From contig NZ_CP146614.1 in assembly GCF_037094685.1 (NCBI RefSeq), positions 4,774,001-4,838,000 on the forward strand: a stretch of 64,000 nucleotides of DNA, given 5' to 3'. Positions 10,300 through 17,236 of this stretch are shown one piece after another. Position 1 is the first letter of the stretch, and each line of letters starts with the position of its first letter. The translations under genes and the position numbers were made by a program. This stretch comes from Massilia sp. METH4 (lineage in GTDB: Bacteria; Pseudomonadota; Gammaproteobacteria; Burkholderiales; Burkholderiaceae_D). The notes under the pieces are model-generated. The model made no database searches and was not told the DNA's origin. It was given only the letters and a program-made list of their open reading frames with translations.

Positions 10300-10815
10300 A
10301 TGCACGATCGAATGAAACGAATCCGAGCAGAAGGAAGCGGGCGATGGGCGAGCCGGCCCGGCAGGGAACGGCGGGCAACACCGACAACCTGGACCCGGGG
10401 CTGCTGGCTACCCTTGCTGGGCGCCGCATGCCTGGTCGCGGCATTTCCAGCACGATCCGAGCCGGCGCGGGCGGTGCCGCCGTTCACGGTAGAGGCAGAA
10501 ACCCTGGCGCTGCCGGAGGCGGTGCGTCGCTTGCCCGCGGCGCTGGCGCAAGGCGCCGGCCGCACGCCGGGCGCGCTGGGCGCGCTGGGCGATGCCAGCC
10601 TGGATGCGCTGCGCGGCGGCGCCGCGACGCCATGGAGCGACATGAGCCTGGGCGGCACGGTGGGCGGCAATACGGCGGTCAATGTCGTTACCGGCACGAA
10701 CCAGATCACCGATGGAGCGTTCAGCAATGCATCGGGCCTGCCGATGGTGATCCAGAATTCGGGCGCCAACGTGCTGATCCAGAACGCCACCATCGTCAAT
10801 GTGCAGGTGCGATGA
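10300..10815 (+). CDS. Small secreted protein with curlin-like QNSG motif
   Basis: A 171-residue protein with a long basic N-terminus followed by a hydrophobic signal segment (WLPLLGAACLVAAFPARSE). The middle is Ala/Leu-rich, and the C-terminal ~50 residues resemble the end of the preceding repeat protein: SNASGLPMVIQNSGANVLIQ here against QSAAGISVISQNSGISSLVQ there. The ATG at 10300 is 4 bp after GGAGG; an upstream in-frame GTG at 10234 has no such site. Its stop overlaps the next start (ATGA). It may be a minor fibre subunit or nucleator, by analogy with FapB or CsgB. The function is inferred. Confidence 0.72.
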   Translation: MHDRMKRIRAEGSGRWASRPGRERRATPTTWTRGCWLPLLGAACLVAAFPARSEPARAVPPFTVEAETLALPEAVRRLPAALAQGAGRTPGALGALGDASLDALRGGAATPWSDMSLGGTVGGNTAVNVVTGTNQITDGAFSNASGLPMVIQNSGANVLIQNATIVNVQVR

Positions 10816-11687
10816 AAGCGGCCTTCGCCGACCCCGCCCGGCGGAAAGGACGGGGCCGCGACGGGCGCGCGCCATCGCCGGCACCCGCGCCATCGCCGGC
10901 ACGCACCGCCTCCCTCCGGCGCGCCCGGTTGGTGCCGTTCCTGCCGATGTGGCCGCCGATGTGGCGGCTGCTATTGCCGCTGATGTGGCCGCTGCGATTG
11001 CCGCTGATGCGGCCGCTGCTATTGCCGCTGATGTTGTTGCTGCCATGGTTGCCGGCCGCGGCGGCCGCGGCCGATCTGCCGTTCGCCGGTAGCGGCCCCG
11101 TCTCGCTGCGCGTCACGAGCCTGAAGGAAGCGCGCTACCTGTCCACGGTGCGCCAGCAATACGACTTCAGTTGCGGTTCGGCGGCGCTGGCCACCTTGCT
11201 GACGCACCACTACGGGTATCCGCTAAGCGAGCAGCAGGCGTTCGCCCAAATGTTCGCCCGGGGTGACCAGCAGCGCATCCGGCAGGAAGGTTTTTCCCTG
11301 CTGGACATGAAGCGTTTCCTGGCCGCGCATGGTTTCACCGCCGACGGTTTCCAGCAGCCACTGGAGAACCTCGCAAAGGCGGGGTTCCCGGCGATCGTGC
11401 TCGTTTCCGAGCACGGCTATCGCCATTTTGTCGTGGTGAAAGGGATACAGGATGGCCGCGTGCTGTTCGGCGACCCGGCAGGCGGCACGCGGGCACTGTC
11501 GCGTGCCGCATTCGAAGCGATCTGGCTGAACCAACTCTTGTTCGTGATCCATGCCCATGCGGGGAAACCGCGCTTCAATGACAAATCCGACTGGGCGGCC
11601 GCACCGCGCATGCAGCCCGGTGAAGCGCTGATGCGCGACAGCCTGCAGCGCGTGACGCTGCCCAAATTCGACGCAGGCGATTTCTGA
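10812..11687 (+). CDS. C39-family cysteine peptidase (FapD-like)
   Basis: A 291-residue protein. The N-terminus is basic and then has an unusual hydrophobic stretch of repeated LPLM/RPLL units (residues ~42-77), probably a membrane anchor or uncleaved signal. The C39-type peptidase domain follows: catalytic Cys121 in DFSCGSAALATLL, His205 in HGYRHFVVV and Asp221 in GDPAGG. C39 peptidases cut leader peptides of exported proteins, and Pseudomonas FapD, encoded in the amyloid operon, is of this type. It overlaps the preceding gene by 4 bp and lies 13 bp before the next. It probably processes one of the neighbouring secreted subunits or the barrel. Confidence 0.85.
   Translation: MKAAFADPARRKGRGRDGRAPSPAPAPSPARTASLRRARLVPFLPMWPPMWRLLLPLMWPLRLPLMRPLLLPLMLLLPWLPAAAAAADLPFAGSGPVSLRVTSLKEARYLSTVRQQYDFSCGSAALATLLTHHYGYPLSEQQAFAQMFARGDQQRIRQEGFSLLDMKRFLAAHGFTADGFQQPLENLAKAGFPAIVLVSEHGYRHFVVVKGIQDGRVLFGDPAGGTRALSRAAFEAIWLNQLLFVIHAHAGKPRFNDKSDWAAAPRMQPGEALMRDSLQRVTLPKFDAGDF
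10938..11045 (+). repeat. Short tandem repeats in the protease membrane-anchor codons
   Basis: The DNA coding for the hydrophobic anchor repeats TTGCCGCTGATG about every 24 bp with GTGGCCGCT/GCGGCCGCT between copies, giving LPLM-WPLR/RPLL periodicity. Slippage here would lengthen or shorten the anchor in steps of eight residues without a frameshift. Confidence 0.65.
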
Positions 11688-11700
11688 AAGGAGAGGGGAG

Positions 11701-12162
11701 ATGAAGAGGCCGTGGTTGCCGTGGTTCCCGGCCTGCCTGGCGGCAGGCATCGCGCTGGCGGTTCCCGCGCGCGCGGTGGAGGCACCGGCTGGATGGGTGC
11801 CGGTCGCCGAGCGCGTGCTGGACGACTCCAGGGGCGGCTTCGATACCGGCAATGGGCTGCTCGTGTCGCTGTCGGTGGGTCGGGTGCTGAGCCTGAATGG
11901 CAATGTCATCGCGAGCGGGCAACTGTCCACCGACGGCCCGGCGCTGTCGTCGTTCCAGGTGGCGCGTATCGGCGAAGGCGCCGCGTTGGTACAGGCGGCG
12001 CAACCGCTGGCGGGTCTGCTGTTGCAGAACAGCGCGAATGACCAGCTGATCCGCGGCCAGACGACGATCGCGGCCACGGTGAACAGCCTGTCGATCCTGA
12101 AGGACATGCATTTCGGCGACAGCCTGCGCCAGTCGCTGTCGAGCGCCGTCGGGCCGCGCTGA
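11701..12162 (+). CDS. Small exported protein of the Fap-like operon
   Basis: A 153-residue protein with a signal peptide (PWFPACLAAGIALAVPARA). The core has DDSRGGFDTGNGLLVSLSVG and a beta-rich segment. The C-terminal half carries LAGLLLQNSANDQLIRGQTT, a divergent version of the QNSG motif in the two upstream proteins. An AGGAGAGGGG ribosome site precedes the ATG. It lies 13 bp after the protease gene and 32 bp before the barrel gene. The protein could be a periplasmic chaperone or minor subunit; no enzyme motif is visible and I do not recognise a named family. Confidence 0.7.
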   Translation: MKRPWLPWFPACLAAGIALAVPARAVEAPAGWVPVAERVLDDSRGGFDTGNGLLVSLSVGRVLSLNGNVIASGQLSTDGPALSSFQVARIGEGAALVQAAQPLAGLLLQNSANDQLIRGQTTIAATVNSLSILKDMHFGDSLRQSLSSAVGPR

Positions 12163-12194
12163 GCGGCATTCACCACCCATCGAAGGAGTCACGC

Positions 12195-13811
12195 ATGCGG
12201 TTCGCCCAGAGCTTGCGCGCCGGTTCGGCCGGCCTGTCCATGTTCATGCTGAGCGCGCTGGCGCAGCAGCAGATGCCCCGGCCGGGCGACGGTCCCACGG
12301 TGGCGGAGCTGTCCGCCGAACTGCACCGCTTACGCCAGGAGCTGGCCGAGCAGAGCGCCTTGTTGCGCGAACTGCGCGAGACGATGGCGATGCGGCAGGC
12401 GGGCACGCCGCATGCGCCCGACGTCGAGGGGTGGGAGCTGGCGTCGGCAGGCGGCGGCGCGCCGATGCCGCGGCCGCTGCACCCGGCGGTGCTGGCGGCG
12501 ATGCGCGGCGGCGGCCCCGCGCTGCAAGGGCAGCCGCAGCCGCCGCTGCCGCTGCCGCAGCCGCAAGCGCAACTGCAAGGACAGCCGCAAGCTCAGCCGC
12601 AAGCTCAGCCGCAAGCGCAGCTGCAAGGACAGTTGCAAGCGCAGTCGCAAGCACAGGCGCGGCCGCAGCCGCAGCTACAAGCGCAGTCGCAAGCCCATCC
12701 GCAATCCCAGCCGAAAGCACCGCCGCAGCCCGAGGCGCAGGCGCAGCGGCAGGCACAGTCGGCTGCCCTGCAGCCCGCCCCGCAAGGCTCGGGGAACACT
12801 GGCCCCGCTGGCGCGGCGCCGGCGGTCGGCCAGGCGCCGGCGCGCGACGCCCGGCCGCCCGAGGTGGCCCCGCTATTCGAGGCGCCCGGCGTGCTGACGG
12901 CGCGCGGCAGTACCGTGCTGGAGCCTTCCTTCCAATTCGGCTATTCGTCCAGCAACCGCGTGGCGCTGGTCGGCTACACGATCATCCCGGCGCTGCTGAT
13001 CGGCCTCATCGATGTGCGCGAAGTGAAGCGCAATACGTTCACGGCGTCGCTGGCGGTGCGGCGCGGCCTGACCAACCGAACCGAGGTCGAGGTGCGCGTT
13101 CCCTATGTCTACCGGTCCGACTCCACCGTCAGCCGCGAGCTGTTCACGGGCACAGCCGTCGAGCGCGTGTTCGAGACGAGCGGCCGGGCGATCGGCGACG
13201 TGGAACTGTCGCTGCGCCATCAGTTGAACGCGGGTGGCATCGACAAGCCGTATTACGTGGCGGGCTTGCGCGTCAAGACACGCACGGGCCGCGACCCGTT
13301 CGAGGTCGTCACCGATTGCACGCGGCGCTGCGTCGGCGAAAACGTCACCGGCACGGGCTTGCCGCTCGACCTGCCCACCGGTTCCGGCTTCTACGGCGTG
13401 CAGCCCAGCCTCACGTGGCTGTTCCCCAGCGACCCGGCGATCTTCTTCGGCAGCATCAGCTACCTGCACAACTTCAAGCGCAGCAATGTCACGCGCCGCG
13501 TGGTGAACGGCGAGACGGAACCGCTGGGCGAGGTGGCACCGGGTGCCGTGATCGGCTTCAATTTCGGCATGGGCCTGGCCCTGAACGACAAGGCGTCGCT
13601 CAGCTTCGGCTATGACCACAGTTCGATGGGGCGCACCAAGCAGAATGGTGTCAACGTACCGGGATCGGTGCGCGCGCAGTTGGGTACCTTGCTGATGGGC
13701 TATTCCTATCGGCTGGACAACCGCCGCACCGTCAATGTCACCGTCGGCGCCGGGCTGACGCGCGATACGCCGGACGTATCTCTGTCGGTGCGCGTACCGG
13801 TAACGTTTTGA
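12195..13811 (+). CDS. Outer-membrane beta-barrel with N-terminal coiled coil (FapF-like transporter)
   Basis: A 538-residue protein in four parts: a signal peptide (residues 1-~24), a coiled coil (~35-68, VAELSAELHRLRQELAEQ), a Gln/Pro/Ala-rich linker (~112-215) made of short QPQA-type repeats, and a C-terminal ~315-residue domain of alternating beta strands that ends in phenylalanine (RVPVTF), as expected for a Bam-assembled barrel. The coiled-coil-plus-barrel plan matches FapF, which exports Fap amyloid subunits in Pseudomonas. The linker is much longer than in FapF. AAGGAG lies 6 bp before the ATG. It is the last gene of the operon. Confidence 0.78.
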   Translation: MRFAQSLRAGSAGLSMFMLSALAQQQMPRPGDGPTVAELSAELHRLRQELAEQSALLRELRETMAMRQAGTPHAPDVEGWELASAGGGAPMPRPLHPAVLAAMRGGGPALQGQPQPPLPLPQPQAQLQGQPQAQPQAQPQAQLQGQLQAQSQAQARPQPQLQAQSQAHPQSQPKAPPQPEAQAQRQAQSAALQPAPQGSGNTGPAGAAPAVGQAPARDARPPEVAPLFEAPGVLTARGSTVLEPSFQFGYSSSNRVALVGYTIIPALLIGLIDVREVKRNTFTASLAVRRGLTNRTEVEVRVPYVYRSDSTVSRELFTGTAVERVFETSGRAIGDVELSLRHQLNAGGIDKPYYVAGLRVKTRTGRDPFEVVTDCTRRCVGENVTGTGLPLDLPTGSGFYGVQPSLTWLFPSDPAIFFGSISYLHNFKRSNVTRRVVNGETEPLGEVAPGAVIGFNFGMGLALNDKASLSFGYDHSSMGRTKQNGVNVPGSVRAQLGTLLMGYSYRLDNRRTVNVTVGAGLTRDTPDVSLSVRVPVTF

Positions 13812-13932
13812 AATGACTGTCCAGATCCGACTATCGTCGGATGGCACTCCCTGCCTGACGATGGGGATGCCAGCATGAAAGCCGCGTTTGGAGTAATCTG
13901 GCGGTCCCGTAACATATAAGAACATCATCGAT

Positions 13933-14880
13933 ATGAACCAGCTCTCCCGCTCGCTGTTTGCCGCCGCGCTGCTCGCCGCTGCCGGCACCACCTTTGCCGC
14001 CGCCCCCATGGTGAAGACGCAGGCGCCCGGCTTTTATCGCACGATGGTAGGCGACTTCGAAGTCACGGTACTGTCCGATGGCACGGTCGACCTGCCGATG
14101 GACAAGCTGCTCAATGAAAAACCGGCCAGGCTGCAAGGCGCGCTGGCGAAGCATTTTCTGAAGGCGCCGGTGGAAACGTCGGTTAACACCTTCCTGATCA
14201 ATACGGGAAGCAAGCTGGTACTGGTGGACACCGGCGCCGGCGGCCTGTTCGGCCCGACCCTGGGCAAGCTGCTGGCAAGCCTGAAGGCGGCCGGGTACCA
14301 GCCGGAACAGGTGGACGAAATCTATATCACGCACTTGCACCCCGACCATATCGGCGGCCTGGGCAGTGCGGACAAGGCGGCGTTCCCCAACGCCGTGGTG
14401 CGCGCCGACAAGCACGACGCGGATTTCTGGCTGAGCAAGGAAAAGGGGGAAGCGGCACCGGCGGACAAGAAGGCGTATTTCGAGAACGCCCAGGGCGCGC
14501 TGGCCGCCTATGCCGGTGCCAACCGCTTCAAGCCCTTCGAAGGCAATACGGAACTGGTGCCGGGCATCCGTGCCACGTCCAGCTACGGCCACACGCCGGG
14601 GCATACGAGTTATGTGGTGGAAAGCCGCGGCGAGAAGCTGGTGCTGATCGGCGACGTCATGCACGCCAAGTTCATCCAGTTCGACGACCCGTCGGTCACG
14701 ATCGCCTTCGACAGCGACACGAAGGCCGCGCTGGCCTCGCGTAAGGCGGCGTTCGCCGACGCCGCGAAGGGCGGATACCTGATCGGCGCCGCCCACTTGC
14801 CTTTCCCGGGCATGGGGCATTTGCGCAGCGCCGGCAAGGGCTATGAATTCGTGCCGGTGAACTACACCGTGCCGCGCTGA
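13933..14880 (+). CDS. Exported metallo-beta-lactamase-fold hydrolase
   Basis: A 315-residue MBL-fold enzyme with a signal peptide (SLFAAALLAAAGTTFA). The zinc-binding motif HLHPDHIGG lies near residue 137, with further ligands in SYGHTPGHTSYVV and the aspartate in LIGDVMHA, and a terminal His in AAHLPFPGMGH. The layout resembles periplasmic AHL-lactonase-like or generic MBL hydrolases rather than class B beta-lactamases. It is 121 bp after the Fap-like operon; the gap holds a short hairpin (ATCCGAC-N4-GTCGGAT) without a T-run. Substrate unknown. Confidence 0.85.
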   Translation: MNQLSRSLFAAALLAAAGTTFAAAPMVKTQAPGFYRTMVGDFEVTVLSDGTVDLPMDKLLNEKPARLQGALAKHFLKAPVETSVNTFLINTGSKLVLVDTGAGGLFGPTLGKLLASLKAAGYQPEQVDEIYITHLHPDHIGGLGSADKAAFPNAVVRADKHDADFWLSKEKGEAAPADKKAYFENAQGALAAYAGANRFKPFEGNTELVPGIRATSSYGHTPGHTSYVVESRGEKLVLIGDVMHAKFIQFDDPSVTIAFDSDTKAALASRKAAFADAAKGGYLIGAAHLPFPGMGHLRSAGKGYEFVPVNYTVPR

Positions 14881-14953
14881 GCCGGGAAGAGCCCTTGGCC
14901 GGCAGCCTTTCGATCGGAAGTGCTGTCGGTCACGCGCGTCTTCCCTGGTGCGC

Positions 14954-16009
14954 TCAGGCGAGCGCCGGGTAGTCGATGTAACCCTCCGGGCCCGGCGCGT
15001 AGAACAGCTCCGGGCGCTGCGGGTTCAGCGGGGCGCCCGTGCGCAGGCGTTCCGGCAGGTCGGGGTTGGCGATGAAGTCCTTGCCCCAGGCGATCGCGTC
15101 GGCCGTGCCGTTGTTCAGCACTTCCTGGGCGGCTTCCAGACTGAATTTCTCGTTGGCGATGTACACCCCGCCGAATTCCTTCTTCAGCAGCGGCCCCAGG
15201 CTGTCTTCCCCGACCGCTTCGCGCGCGCAGATGAATGCGATCTTGCGCTTGCCCAGTTCGCGCGCCACGTAACCGAACGTGCCGGCCGGATTCGAGTCGC
15301 CCATGTCGTGGCTGTCGCGGCGCGGCGCCAGGTGCACGCCCACGCGGTCGGCCCCCCAGACGTCGATCGCGGCATCGGTCGCTTCCAGCAGCAGGCGGGC
15401 GCGGTTCTCGACCGGGCCGCCGTAGGCATCGGTACGCTGGTTCGTGCTGTCCTGCAGGAACTGGTCGAGCAGGTAACCGTTGGCGCCATGAATCTCCACG
15501 CCATCGAAGCCTGCTTTCTTCGCGTTTTCCGCACCCAGGCGATACGCGGCGATCACGCCCAGGATTTCGTCCGTCTCGAGCGCGCGCGGTACCACGTAGG
15601 GGCGCATCGGACGCAGCAGGCTGACATGGCCGGCCGGCGCGATGGCGCTCGGTGCCACTGGTGCCTCGCCGTTCAGGAGGCTCGGGTCCGAGATGCGGCC
15701 CACGTGCCACAGTTGCAGGAAGATCTTGCCGCCTTTCGCGTGCACGGCCTCGGTGACGAGCTTCCAGCCCGCCACCTGCTCGTCGGACCAGATGCCCGGC
15801 GTGTTTTCATAACCCACTCCCTGCGGCGTGACCGACGTCGCTTCCGACAGGATCAGGCCGGCGCTGGCGCGCTGCGCATAGTACTCGGCCATCAAGGCAT
15901 TGGGAACGCGGCCTTCGCCCACGGCACGGGCACGGGTCAGTGGCGCCATGACGACGCGGTTTTTCAGCGTCAGGTCGCCGATCGTGATGGGGTCGAACAG
16001 AGTGGTCAT
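14954..16009 (-). CDS. Old Yellow Enzyme-family alkene reductase (NemA-like)
   Basis: A 351-residue FMN-dependent ene-reductase. It starts MTTLFDPITIGDLTLKNRVV, then MAPLTRARA, the LQLWHVGR segment, and the active-site His/Asn pair in GVEIHGANGYLLDQF, followed by TDAYGGPVENR. The start at 16009 has AGGAAA 5 bp upstream; an earlier ATG at 16039 would overlap the ArsR gene. It probably reduces electrophilic alkenes, N-ethylmaleimide or nitro compounds with NAD(P)H. It lies 30 bp downstream of an ArsR-family gene on the same strand, so the pair is likely an operon induced by electrophiles, as with nemRA in enterobacteria (which uses a TetR regulator). Confidence 0.92.
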   Translation of the reverse strand: MTTLFDPITIGDLTLKNRVVMAPLTRARAVGEGRVPNALMAEYYAQRASAGLILSEATSVTPQGVGYENTPGIWSDEQVAGWKLVTEAVHAKGGKIFLQLWHVGRISDPSLLNGEAPVAPSAIAPAGHVSLLRPMRPYVVPRALETDEILGVIAAYRLGAENAKKAGFDGVEIHGANGYLLDQFLQDSTNQRTDAYGGPVENRARLLLEATDAAIDVWGADRVGVHLAPRRDSHDMGDSNPAGTFGYVARELGKRKIAFICAREAVGEDSLGPLLKKEFGGVYIANEKFSLEAAQEVLNNGTADAIAWGKDFIANPDLPERLRTGAPLNPQRPELFYAPGPEGYIDYPALA

Positions 16010-16039
16010 ATCGTTTCCTGTCATGTAAGGGCCTGGCAA

Positions 16040-16345
16040 TCACAGGCCGGTGTTGATGTGATCGAGGAAAGCAGCGATGACTTCTTCGTTGCGCTTGAAC
16101 ATATTCCATTGTCCCAGCCGCGTCACCGTGACGAGTCCCGCCTTTTGCAGGATCGCCAGGTGGCCCGACACCGTCGATTGCGACAGGCCGCAGCGCGTGT
16201 CGATCATGCTCGCGCACACGCCCAGGCTGAGCGGGTGGAGCTGGTCGGCAAAGTGCGCTTCCGGTTCCTTCAGCCACGCGAGGATGTCGCGGCGAACCGG
16301 ATTGGCCAGTGCCTTGTGGATGGCGTCGATGTCGATGTCCGTCAT
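16040..16345 (-). CDS. ArsR/SmtB-family winged-helix repressor
   Basis: A 101-residue repressor. It opens with the ArsR helix pattern IHKALANPVRRDILAWLKEP, and the recognition region is CGLSQSTVSGHLAILQKAGLVTVTRLGQWNMFKRN. Two cysteines (in GVCASMIDTRCGLS) flank the region before the recognition helix and could sense electrophiles or oxidants rather than metal; the usual ELCVC metal box is absent. It precedes the OYE gene and likely represses both. Two palindromic sites sit upstream. Confidence 0.88.
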   Translation of the reverse strand: MTDIDIDAIHKALANPVRRDILAWLKEPEAHFADQLHPLSLGVCASMIDTRCGLSQSTVSGHLAILQKAGLVTVTRLGQWNMFKRNEEVIAAFLDHINTGL

Positions 16346-16357
16346 ATCTGTATTTCT

Positions 16358-16393
16358 CGATGCATATATCGTTTGAATCCGATACGCATATCG
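16358..16393. promoter_or_regulatory. Paired palindromic operator candidates upstream of arsR-like gene
   Basis: CGATGCATATATCG at 16358-16371 and CGATACGCATATCG at 16380-16393 share CGAT...ATCG arms. Their starts are 22 bp apart, about two helical turns. They lie just upstream of the ArsR start and are plausible autoregulatory operators. Confidence 0.45.
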
Positions 16394-16500
16394 GGATTTT
16401 ACGATATAAGTTCAACCCTTGCAGGAAGCGTGCAAAACGGGGAGGGCGGGATGCCCGACTGCAATATAAAAAACGAAATGATATACTCCAGGCCTGCCTG

Positions 16501-16576
16501 AGGGGACGACCCCTTTCCACCCCCGTTCATGCACTGCCGGCGGTGGCGGGTTTCTTCATCGGTGGGACGACCCTCC
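16501..16576 (+). ncRNA. Guanidine-II (mini-ykkC) riboswitch
   Basis: Two short hairpins each close on an ACGA tetraloop: AGGGG-ACGA-CCCCT at 16501-16514 and GGTGGG-ACGA-CCCTCC at 16561-16576 (one T-T mismatch). Paired ACGR-loop hairpins upstream of the ribosome site define the mini-ykkC class, which binds guanidinium and usually controls sugE/gdx genes. The second hairpin lies about 12 nt before the CTGGAG ribosome site of exactly such a gene. A TATACT -10 box at 16482-16487 would start the transcript near 16494, just before the first hairpin. The 46-nt linker is longer than many. Confidence 0.85.
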
Positions 16577-16598
16577 CTTACCAAGCTCTGGAGAATGC

Positions 16599-16919
16599 AT
16601 GTCCTGGATCGTCCTGTTCGTGGCTGGCCTGCTCGAGGTCGGCTGGGCCGTCGGCCTCAAGTACACCGCCGGATTTACCAAGCTCGTACCGAGCGTGCTG
16701 ACGCTGGCCGCGATGGCCGGCAGCGTGGGGCTGCTGGGCCTGGCCCTGCGTGACCTGCCGCTGGGCACGGCGTATGCCGTATGGACCGGCATCGGCACCG
16801 TGGGCACGGCCATCTACGGCATCGCGGTGCTGGGCGAGCCCTCCGAGGCTGCACGGCTCGTGTGCATCGCCCTCATCGTGTCGGGCATTCTCGGCCTGAA
16901 GCTGCTGTCGCCGCAATAA
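16599..16919 (+). CDS. sugE: SMR-family guanidinium exporter SugE/Gdx
   Basis: A 106-residue four-helix small multidrug resistance protein. It begins [22 protein letters not shown], where the conserved membrane Glu (residue 13) is the proton/substrate site, and contains [15 protein letters not shown] and the final helix ending GLKLLSPQ. The pattern ([11 protein letters not shown] rather than the EmrE type) fits the Gdx subfamily that exports guanidinium. The guanidine-II riboswitch directly upstream strongly supports that role. Confidence 0.93.
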   Translation: MSWIVLFVAGLLEVGWAVGLKYTAGFTKLVPSVLTLAAMAGSVGLLGLALRDLPLGTAYAVWTGIGTVGTAIYGIAVLGEPSEAARLVCIALIVSGILGLKLLSPQ

Positions 16920-17056
16920 GCGACGGGCCCGCCGCACGTCACCGTGGCCTGGCGGTGCACCGCCCGCGATGTCGCCGCAGGTGGCGCAGCGGGCCGCGCG
17001 GTCGGGCATGGCGACCGGCGCGCGCTGCGGCAGGGACGCGTTGCCCGGAAGCCTGC

Positions 17057-17236
17057 CTAGTGTGGCGAGTCAAAAATTCGATGAATAAATCCGACGAAAA
17101 TCGCCCCAATACTGCGTTGAAAATGCACGGAAAGGCCCCGGCCTTACCGTGCATTTCCAGCGCCGACGCAGTGCCTCGGCTCTTGAGACGATTTCGTCAA
17201 ATTTATAATCAACGAATTTCTGACTCACCACACTAG
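17057..17236. mobile_element. MITE-like palindromic element with 22-bp inverted ends
   Basis: A 180-bp element with imperfect 22-bp inverted ends (20 of 22 match), each starting CTAGTGTGG and then GAGTCA. The centre pairs AAATGCACGGAAAGGCC with GGCCTTACCGTGCATTT, and the flanking segments also complement each other, so the whole sequence can form one hairpin. It encodes no transposase. The right end contains the TAG stop of the minus-strand gene at 17233-18186. CTAG ends again fit IS630-type insertion. The 137 bp between sugE and the element shows no gene. Confidence 0.75.

Noticed and set aside
8305..10305. 666-residue minus-strand frame opposite the glycine-repeat gene
   Set aside because: The translation is Ala/Arg/Gly low complexity caused by the repeat DNA. 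The plus-strand frame has a signal peptide, ribosome site and promoter.
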